In this document: piece after piece, positions 14,347-19,891 of the stretch
How positions within the stretch are numbered: position 1 is the first letter of the stretch
Layout: each line of letters opens with the position of its first letter
NCBI GenBank assembly: GCA_013812695.1
Contig: JACCSZ010000427.1
Span: 1-19,891, forward strand
DNA length: 19,891 nt
Direction: 5' to 3'
Source of the DNA: Gemmatimonadales bacterium
GTDB lineage: Bacteria; Gemmatimonadota; Gemmatimonadetes; Gemmatimonadales; GWC2-71-9
Program-made: the position numbers and the translations under genes
Notes under the pieces: generated by a model
Databases searched by the model: none
What the model was told of the DNA's origin: nothing
What the model saw: the letters and a program-made list of their open reading frames with translations, nothing else

Positions 14347-16104
14347 ATGAGCCATCCGCTTGCCGCCGCCGACTTCTTCGCCCTCGAGGCGGGAGAGTGC
14401 CTCGACCGTCTCGAGCAGCTCCTCGCCCGGACCGAGGGTCCGCCTGCCGAGGAGTTTCTCCGCGGCGCCCGCGTGCTCCGCGGCTCCGCGCTGATGGCGG
14501 GCCAGCAGCCCATCGCCCGCGCCGCCGCCGGACTCGAGGGGATTGCCCGCGCCTACCGCGACGGCCGGCGTCACTGGGATCCCGCCACCAGCGAGCAGGT
14601 CGTCCTGGCGGTCGAGGAGTTTCGGCTGCTCGTGCGCCGCGTCCGCGAGTGGGGCGAGGCCGATACGGCGCGCACCGTCCGCCTGGGCCTCAGCCTTGAG
14701 TCGCTCGCCGGCCGGCCATCGGGCGGTCAGGCGTCCCGGCGGGACGAGCACGGCGATCTCAACGCCGGCGTCCGCGCCTTCGTCGCCCGCGAGGGAGCCC
14801 TGATCGCGAGCGCGCTCGACCGCGCCGCCCGCGCCCTCCGCGCCGCGCCCGGCGACCGCGAGCCGCTCTACACCGTCATCCGCCGGATGCAATCGCTGCG
14901 GGGCCTCGCCGAGCTGGGCGAGCTGGTGCCGCTGCCGGAGATCCTCGACGGGATCGAGTTGGCCGTGGGCGATCTTACCCGGCTGTTTGCCCCGCCGCCC
15001 GGCGTGGACGAGGTCATGGCCTCCGCCTCGGTCGCGCTGACCCGGATCGCCCGGGACATCGCGGAGCACGGGCGGCCCGAGCCCGATTCGGAAGAGGCGG
15101 GCCGCTTCACCGAGCTGCTGCTCCGCGCCTTCGCCGTCGAGCGCGACGTCGTGCCGATCGAGTCGATGTACTTCACCGGCGATCCCGAGCCGATGACCCC
15201 GCCCGAGACCCAGCCGCAGTTCGCCGCGCCGGCGCCGCTCGGGCCGCTCGAGCTCGTGAGCCACGGCGAGCATCTCTGCCAGAGCGCCGACCTGATCGCG
15301 CGCTCGCGCACGGCCATCGAGCGCGATCTCCGGCTCTACCATCTCCTGGGCACCCTCCGGTCCGCGGGCACGCCCGGCCCCGACCCGGTGGCGGGTGCGC
15401 TCGTCGTGTTCGCCCGCTCGGCCCGCGAGGCGCTCGCGGCCGGCGTGGCCGCCCGCGCGACGCCCGCCCTCGTGAGCTCTCTCCGGGAAGCGGGCGAGCT
15501 GCTCCGCGCCGTCGCCGACGCCGACGACCGGATGCTCATCTCCCGTCGTATCCTGGACGCCGCCTACCGGCTCGATGGTCTTCGCCTCGCGGAGCCTACA
15601 CCGGCGGCGGCACCCGGCCCCGGCGTGGCTGTGCACGCGGACCCCGCGGCCCTGGTCGTGCCGATCGAGTCGCTGCTGTACGACGAGCTCGCGATCGTCC
15701 CGATCGAGACCCTCGCCTACGACTCTCCGCGTGCGGTCGAGCCCGCGCCCGCCGCGGGCGCTGAGGAGCCGGTGCCCATCGCGTCGCTCGCCCCGGCGGG
15801 TGGCCTCGAGGGCAGCTTCCATACCTACGACCGGCTCCGCCGCGAGCGCGGCGCCGGACCCGCGTCGCTGGAAGCGCTCGTCGGCCGCGCCCTCGCGGCC
15901 ACGAGTTCGGGCGCAGCCGACGAGGGCCTCGTCACCATCGAAATCGGCGCGCTCGTGTATCGCGGACGGGCTGCGCTCGAGCGCGCCGCGGCCGTTCGAC
16001 AGCAGCTCGCGGACGAGCTCGCGCGGAATGGCGGCCTCGAGTCCATGAGGCCGCTGCTGCAGGAGTTACTCGACCTGGTCCCGCTGGCGCTTGCGGAGTC
16101 CTGA
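14347..16104 (+). CDS. Protein with tandem degenerate HPt-like domains and repeated VPIE motifs
   Basis: A 585-residue, almost wholly helical cytoplasmic protein with no membrane segment. The N-terminal bundle (about 5-115) resembles the CheA-type HPt domain: FLRGARVLRGSALMAG (37-52) aligns with the RxxHxxKG signature, but Arg42 stands where the phospho-accepting His should be. A second bundle (about 137-245) has IRRMQSLRGLAELG (178-191) with Gln182 at that position. A third helical block spans about 305-412. Short motifs of the form VPIE(S/T)xxY recur at 269-275, 438-445 and 451-458, with weaker versions at 476-481 and 529-538 in a Pro/Ala-rich tail. There is no kinase, CheW or receiver domain. 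It may be a chemosensory or type IV pilus-type scaffold like FimL, or simply a phylum-specific helical protein. AGGAG lies 3 nt before the ATG, a short spacer. Its end overlaps the next gene by 14 bp. Confidence 0.75.
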   Translation: MSHPLAAADFFALEAGECLDRLEQLLARTEGPPAEEFLRGARVLRGSALMAGQQPIARAAAGLEGIARAYRDGRRHWDPATSEQVVLAVEEFRLLVRRVREWGEADTARTVRLGLSLESLAGRPSGGQASRRDEHGDLNAGVRAFVAREGALIASALDRAARALRAAPGDREPLYTVIRRMQSLRGLAELGELVPLPEILDGIELAVGDLTRLFAPPPGVDEVMASASVALTRIARDIAEHGRPEPDSEEAGRFTELLLRAFAVERDVVPIESMYFTGDPEPMTPPETQPQFAAPAPLGPLELVSHGEHLCQSADLIARSRTAIERDLRLYHLLGTLRSAGTPGPDPVAGALVVFARSAREALAAGVAARATPALVSSLREAGELLRAVADADDRMLISRRILDAAYRLDGLRLAEPTPAAAPGPGVAVHADPAALVVPIESLLYDELAIVPIETLAYDSPRAVEPAPAAGAEEPVPIASLAPAGGLEGSFHTYDRLRRERGAGPASLEALVGRALAATSSGAADEGLVTIEIGALVYRGRAALERAAAVRQQLADELARNGGLESMRPLLQELLDLVPLALAES

Positions 16105-17128
16105 CATCCCGGCCGGCACGGGCGGAGGGCGGCGGGCGCTCTCGGCCGTGCTCGGCGGCATCCTCGCCATCGGACTCATGGTCTGGGCGCTCCGCGGGGT
16201 GCACCTCGACGAAGTCGCCGGCCACCTCCGGAACGCGCGGCTCGCGCCGCTCGCGGCCGCGGTGGCGCTCGCCACGCTGACCTTCCCGCTCCGTCTCGTC
16301 CGCTGGCGCCTCCTGCTGCGCGGGGCGGATGGCGCCCCGCTCCCGTGGACGCCGCTCTGGCACGCCGTCGCCATTGGGTTCATGGCGAACAATATCCTGC
16401 CGTTCCGGGCCGGCGAGCTGGTGCGCCTCATCGCGGCCTCGCGCCTCACCGGGGCACGGTTCCCCGCGGCGCTCTCATCGGTGGCGGTCGAGCGGATCTT
16501 CGATGGCCTGAGCGTGGTGGCCTTGCTGAGCGTAGCACTCCTGGCCTCGGACCTGCCGCCGGACGTCGCTGTCGGCGGCATGTCGGTACGCCAAGCCGCC
16601 CAAGGCGCCGGCGTGCTGTGCGCGGTGGCGCTGGTGGCCGCGGTCCTGGTCGTGGCGTTCCCGATCGCGGCCGAGCGGGCGGTGCGCCGCGTCCTGCCGG
16701 CGGGCCGGTTTGCGGAGCGGATCGTCGCGCTCATCGAGGGCGTGCGCCACGGGCTCGCGGTGCTGCGCTCGCCCGCCCTGTTGGCGGGCACGATCTTCTG
16801 GTCGCTCGTCCTCTGGCTGACCAACGCGCTGGCGTTCTATGTCGGATTCAAGGCGTTCGGCATCCCGGTCGGGTTCTCCGGCGCGTTGCTGGTGCAGGGC
16901 GTCGTCGTCTTTGGCATCGCCGTGCAGCTCACCCCCGGTTTCGTGGGGCAGTTCGAGGCCGCCGTCGTGGCCGCGCTGGCGCTCTTCCTGGTGCCGAAAG
17001 ATCTCGCCTCATCCTACGCCATCGCTTTTCACGTCACGACGTTTCTCCCGATCATTCTCCTCGGGGCCTGGTCGCTCGCGCGCACGCCGGTAGCTCTGAG
17101 CGATCTGCGCACGGCGCGCCAGTCATGA
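16091..17128 (+). CDS. Lysylphosphatidylglycerol-synthase TM / flippase-like integral membrane protein
   Basis: A 345-residue polytopic inner-membrane protein with about eight hydrophobic segments. Visible stretches include SAVLGGILAIGLMVWAL, LAAAVALATLTFPLRLVRW, VALLSVALLASDL, VLCAVALVAAVLVVAFPIA, AGTIFWSLVLWLTNALAFYVG and TTFLPIILLGAWSLA. Hallmarks are FMANNILPFRAGELVRLIAAS and LTPGFVGQFEAAVVAAL, which match the LPG_synthase_TM (UPF0104) family of putative lipid flippases. The soluble aminoacyl-transferase domain of MprF is absent. The best available start is the TTG at 16091, inside the end of the preceding gene and without a good Shine-Dalgarno site; a GTG at 16148 is the alternative. Its stop overlaps the ispE start (ATGA). 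The two downstream glycosyltransferases suggest it handles a lipid-linked glycan (inference). Confidence 0.83.
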   Translation: MRSPDIPAGTGGGRRALSAVLGGILAIGLMVWALRGVHLDEVAGHLRNARLAPLAAAVALATLTFPLRLVRWRLLLRGADGAPLPWTPLWHAVAIGFMANNILPFRAGELVRLIAASRLTGARFPAALSSVAVERIFDGLSVVALLSVALLASDLPPDVAVGGMSVRQAAQGAGVLCAVALVAAVLVVAFPIAAERAVRRVLPAGRFAERIVALIEGVRHGLAVLRSPALLAGTIFWSLVLWLTNALAFYVGFKAFGIPVGFSGALLVQGVVVFGIAVQLTPGFVGQFEAAVVAALALFLVPKDLASSYAIAFHVTTFLPIILLGAWSLARTPVALSDLRTARQS

Positions 17129-18027
17129 GCGACGACGCGGTGACCGTTCAGGCGCACGCGAAGATCAACCTGTTCCTCCGCGTGCTCGCCCGCGAGGCCG
17201 ACGGCTTCCATGGGGTCGAGACGTTGTACTGCCTGGTGGGTCTGGCCGACACGCTGCGCGTCGAGCGGCGAGACGCGAAGGAAATCACGATCGAAGTCGA
17301 AGGTGACGATGTCGGGCCGGCGGAGCGGAACTTGGCCGTGCGCGGCGCCGACCTGGTGGTCGATGCCACGGGCCGGCGCTTCGGAGTCCACGTCACGCTC
17401 GTGAAGCGCATTCCCATGCGCGCCGGGCTGGGTGGCGGATCGAGCGACGCGGCGGCCGCGCTGCACGCGACCAACCGGCTGGTCAATGGCGCGGTACCCC
17501 GACACGAGCTCCTCCAGTTCGCTGCCCGGCTCGGGAGCGACGTGCCGTTCTTCGCGTCCGAGGCGCCCCTGGCACTCGGGTGGGGCCATGGCGAACGACT
17601 GCTGCAGCTTCCGCCGCTGCCCGCCGCCCCCGCCCTCCTGCTGACGCCGGCCGTCGGTATCGACACCGCTGCGGCGTACGGGTGGGTCGACGCGGCTCGG
17701 ATATCGGCGGGCCGTCGCGGCGCACTCGCCCTCGACCTCGACGCGCTCTCCCGCTGGGGCGACATCGGCCGCATGGCGGGCAACGACTTCGAGTCGGTGG
17801 TCTTCGAGCGGTTTCCAGCCGTCCGCGCCGCGTTCGAGGCCCTGGCCGGTACCCGACCGCTGGTGTGCCGCATGAGCGGCTCGGGGTCCACCCTGTTCGC
17901 CATTTATCGATCGGCCCGCGACCGCGACGACGCGCGGTTGATGCTCGGGCGCAAGCACGGGCGCCTGGACGCGGTCGAAACCCTCGCTACGCCCGCAGCC
18001 CCGGCCTTCGCGCCCGTGCCGGCCTAG
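17125..18027 (+). CDS. ispE: 4-diphosphocytidyl-2-C-methyl-D-erythritol kinase
   Basis: A 300-residue GHMP kinase that phosphorylates CDP-ME at the 2-hydroxyl in the MEP pathway to isoprenoids. Motif 1 is AHAKINLFLRV with catalytic Lys13, followed by DGFHGVETLYCLVGLAD (the family norm is DGYHEL). The ATP-binding motif is PMRAGLGGGSSDAAAAL (about 97-113). LGSDVPFF contains catalytic Asp139. The C-terminal motif is RMSGSGSTLFAIY. Length is normal. The ATG at 17125 forms an ATGA overlap with the flippase-like gene. The frame is open far upstream, but that region belongs to the membrane protein in another frame. It is followed by 32 bp and then a glycosyltransferase gene. Confidence 0.95.
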   Translation: MSDDAVTVQAHAKINLFLRVLAREADGFHGVETLYCLVGLADTLRVERRDAKEITIEVEGDDVGPAERNLAVRGADLVVDATGRRFGVHVTLVKRIPMRAGLGGGSSDAAAALHATNRLVNGAVPRHELLQFAARLGSDVPFFASEAPLALGWGHGERLLQLPPLPAAPALLLTPAVGIDTAAAYGWVDAARISAGRRGALALDLDALSRWGDIGRMAGNDFESVVFERFPAVRAAFEALAGTRPLVCRMSGSGSTLFAIYRSARDRDDARLMLGRKHGRLDAVETLATPAAPAFAPVPA

Positions 18028-18059
18028 CGTTCCCAACCAGCCAGCAAGGACACCGCGTC

Positions 18060-19169
18060 GTGCGTATCGGGATCATGCTGCGGCACTACGACCAACACCA
18101 CGGTGGTGTGCGGGTCTACACGCGAAAGCTGCTGCGGGCCCTCCTCGATCTGGGCAGCGGCCACGACTTCGTCCTGCTCTACCGCGGCGCCGCCCAGCTC
18201 GGCACCTACCGAGGCGAGCGTGGCGTGCAGGAGGTCGCGCTGTCCGCGCGCTCGTTCCTCGCCTGGGATCAGCTTGCAGTGCCGGCCGCGGTGAAGCGCT
18301 ATGACATCGACGTGTTGTTCAACCCGAAGTATTCCATTCCGCTGCGCGCGGGGTGTCCGGCCGTGTGGGTCTGTCATGGGCTCGACTGGTACGTCATGCC
18401 CTGGGGCTCGCGCTTCGTCGACCGGCTGAGCCACAGGTTTCTGGTGCCTCGCTATGCGGCAAAGGCCGCCGCGATCATCGCGGTGTCCGAGGTGACGCGC
18501 CAGCACGTGATGCAGTACCTCGAGGTCTCACCGGACCGCGTGATGACGGTGTATTCGGGCGTGGATGACGTGTTCCGCCGGCCGCTGGAGCGCGCGCGGC
18601 TGGAGGCCATCCGGGCGAAATACCACCTGCCCGATCGGTTTCTACTCTATGCCGGCGCCGTCTATCCCCCGAAGAACTTCACCCGACTGGTGCGGGCGTA
18701 TGCCGCTGTTGGTCCGGAGCGCGGGATTCCGCTCGTCGTCGCGGGCGGGGACAACCGCTTTCTGTCGGAGCGCGAGCTGCTCGAGCCGGAGGCGCTGGGC
18801 ATTTCGGAATGGGTGCATCGGCCCGGGTGGATCGAGCAGGAGGAGTTGGCCGGCATGTACGCGCTGGCGGACGCGCTGCTCCTGCCCTCCCTGTTCGAGT
18901 CCTGCGGGCTGCCGGTGCTCGAAGCCATGGCGGCCGGATGCCCGGTGGTCACCGCCGACCGCTACGGGACCAAGGAGCTGGCCGAGCATGCGGCGGTACT
19001 GGTCGACCCCGAGTCGGTGGATGACATCGCGGCCGGTATCCGGAGCGTGCTCGACGATGCCCGACTGCGCGCCCGCCTGATCGAGGCCGGGCGGCAGCGG
19101 AGTGCCGCCTTCCGCTGGGACCGCTGCGCCGCCGAGACCCTGCGCGTGCTCGAGCAGGTGGCGCGTTGA
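18060..19169 (+). CDS. Glycosyltransferase family 4 (GT-B fold)
   Basis: A 369-residue retaining-type glycosyltransferase with both Rossmann halves. The N-terminal half opens with RIGIMLRHY and has the acceptor-side GGVRVYTRKLLRAL. AVSEVTRQHVMQY, VYSGVDDVF and LLYAGAVYPPKNFTRLVRAY begin the nucleotide-sugar-binding half. The E-x7-E signature is LFESCGLPVLEAMAAGCPVV (E280 and E288). No signal or membrane segment is seen, so it acts at the cytoplasmic face on a sugar nucleotide. Donor and acceptor cannot be deduced. GTG at 18060 is chosen because the first beta strand starts there and AAGGA lies 9 nt upstream. Its stop overlaps the next glycosyltransferase start (TTGA). Confidence 0.9.
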   Translation: MRIGIMLRHYDQHHGGVRVYTRKLLRALLDLGSGHDFVLLYRGAAQLGTYRGERGVQEVALSARSFLAWDQLAVPAAVKRYDIDVLFNPKYSIPLRAGCPAVWVCHGLDWYVMPWGSRFVDRLSHRFLVPRYAAKAAAIIAVSEVTRQHVMQYLEVSPDRVMTVYSGVDDVFRRPLERARLEAIRAKYHLPDRFLLYAGAVYPPKNFTRLVRAYAAVGPERGIPLVVAGGDNRFLSERELLEPEALGISEWVHRPGWIEQEELAGMYALADALLLPSLFESCGLPVLEAMAAGCPVVTADRYGTKELAEHAAVLVDPESVDDIAAGIRSVLDDARLRARLIEAGRQRSAAFRWDRCAAETLRVLEQVAR

Positions 19170-19891
19170 ACCCGCCGGCCGCGGGGCAGCCGGCGCTCGA
19201 GGTGCTGACTAATCTTCGGCACCTCACGGGCCCGCGGACCGGGATCGAGGTCTACATGGAGGAGCTCGTCCGGGCGCTCTCGGGCACGGGCGCCGTACAG
19301 CTTACGGCCCTCACCTGGTCGCCGCTCGGGCTCGATCTGCCGCGAGTGCGCGAGGCGATTCCGGCACGCCGACCCGACCTGGCCGCCGGCTCGCTCAAAG
19401 CCACGGTATGGAAGCTCTGGTTCGACCAGTGGGGCTGCCTCCGCACCGCTCGCCGCGGAGCCGGATTCTTGTACCACGGCATGGACGGCTTTCTGCCGTA
19501 CGCCCTTCGCTCGCGCGATCGGTGCGTCGCCACCATCCACGATCTCGGCTGGCAGGTCCATCCCGAGCTCTACGGTCGCCGAGTTCGCACGATGTACGGG
19601 GCGCTTTTCCCCTGGGTGCTGCGGAGGGCGGATCGCTTCATCGCTGTGTCCCGCTACACGGCCGACGATCTCGTCCGGCGCGCCGGCGTCGCCGCCTCGA
19701 AGATCGACGTCGTGTACCACGGGCTCGATGCGGCGTTCACGACCGTCGAGGCCAGTGGGGTGGAGAGTCATGGGGCGCCGGCCGATGCGCCGCCCTACGT
19801 CCTCGCCGTCGGCGGCGTATCCCCGCGAAAGAATACGCGGCGGCTGATCGAGGCCTTCTCGCGCTGGCGGGGCCGGGGCGGCCCGCGAGCC
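19166..19891 (+). CDS. Second GT4-type glycosyltransferase, cut by the window edge
   Basis: An open frame of 242 codons runs off the window end with no stop, so the C-terminus is missing. The N-terminal half contains LEVLTNLRHLTGPRTGIEVY, FLYHGMDGFLPYALRSRD, TIHDLGWQVHPELY (123-136), RFIAVSRYTADDLVRRAGV, VVYHGLDAAF and YVLAVGGVSPRKNTRRLIEAF, the standard GT4 landmarks up to the second Rossmann half. The E-x7-E motif would lie beyond the edge. No ATG or GTG is suitably placed. The TTG at 19166 overlaps the previous stop as TTGA; a GTG at codon 13 would remove only the Pro/Ala-rich leader. It resembles its upstream neighbour in layout but is clearly diverged, so this is not a recent duplication. 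Confidence 0.87.
   Translation, partial: MNPPAAGQPALEVLTNLRHLTGPRTGIEVYMEELVRALSGTGAVQLTALTWSPLGLDLPRVREAIPARRPDLAAGSLKATVWKLWFDQWGCLRTARRGAGFLYHGMDGFLPYALRSRDRCVATIHDLGWQVHPELYGRRVRTMYGALFPWVLRRADRFIAVSRYTADDLVRRAGVAASKIDVVYHGLDAAFTTVEASGVESHGAPADAPPYVLAVGGVSPRKNTRRLIEAFSRWRGRGGPRA

Noticed and set aside
14245..15822. A 525-codon minus-strand frame opposite pdxJ and the HPt-like gene
   Set aside because: It overlaps the certain pdxJ and has the Gly/Arg/Glu composition typical of antisense frames. The plus frame has a coherent helical pattern and a ribosome binding site.
18060..19891. Recent tandem duplication of the two glycosyltransferases
   Set aside because: They share only general GT4 landmarks. 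The surrounding residues and spacings differ throughout the N-terminal halves.
1..19891. Mobile elements, CRISPR arrays, tRNA/rRNA genes, prophage or integration sites
   Set aside because: I saw no transposase or integrase motifs, regularly spaced repeats, cloverleaf sequences or flanking direct repeats. Base composition is uniform and the genes are tightly packed.

Overview
This is a compact, very GC-rich bacterial window. It contains 18 protein genes, no gene-free stretch longer than about 140 bp, and no recognisable tRNA, rRNA, insertion sequence, CRISPR array or prophage gene. The gene content fits a member of the Gemmatimonadota: a DapL-type lysine-pathway aminotransferase, a DUF4159/DUF4175/TPR envelope module, a cross-phylum family mislabelled 'asparagine synthetase B', and an HPt-like scaffold protein, all with strong GC3 bias. 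That assignment is an inference from gene families and composition, not from a marker gene.

Left part (5-12126, minus strand): one tightly packed unit of eight genes, read from right to left: rsmI, a DUF4159 protein, a DUF4175 membrane/coiled-coil protein, a secreted TPR protein, a Tat-exported protein of the 'AsnB-like' family, a JAMM(RadC-like)-DinG helicase fusion, a fumarylacetoacetate hydrolase family enzyme, and dapL. All seven junctions are 4-bp NTGA stop/start overlaps (ATGA, GTGA or CTGA). This implies translational coupling of envelope, DNA-processing and metabolic genes. The CTGA junction implies a CTG start codon for the helicase. trxA lies just upstream on the same strand and may feed into the unit.

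Middle (12265-14332): trxA (minus) and a methylmalonyl-CoA epimerase gene (plus, TTG start) diverge with only 34 bp between start codons. A small lipoprotein gene (minus) converges on the epimerase gene and diverges from pdxJ (plus).

Right part (13610-19891, plus strand): pdxJ, a protein with tandem degenerate HPt-like domains and repeated VPIE-type motifs, a polytopic membrane protein of the LPG-synthase-TM/flippase-like family, ispE, and two GT4-type glycosyltransferases. The last of these runs off the window edge. This looks like cofactor and isoprenoid housekeeping genes joined to a cell-surface glycan module.

The most interesting items are the JAMM-DinG fusion with its apparent CTG start, the uncharacterised DUF4159-DUF4175-TPR-'AsnB-like' envelope module coupled to it, and the pseudo-HPt protein that has lost its phospho-acceptor histidines.
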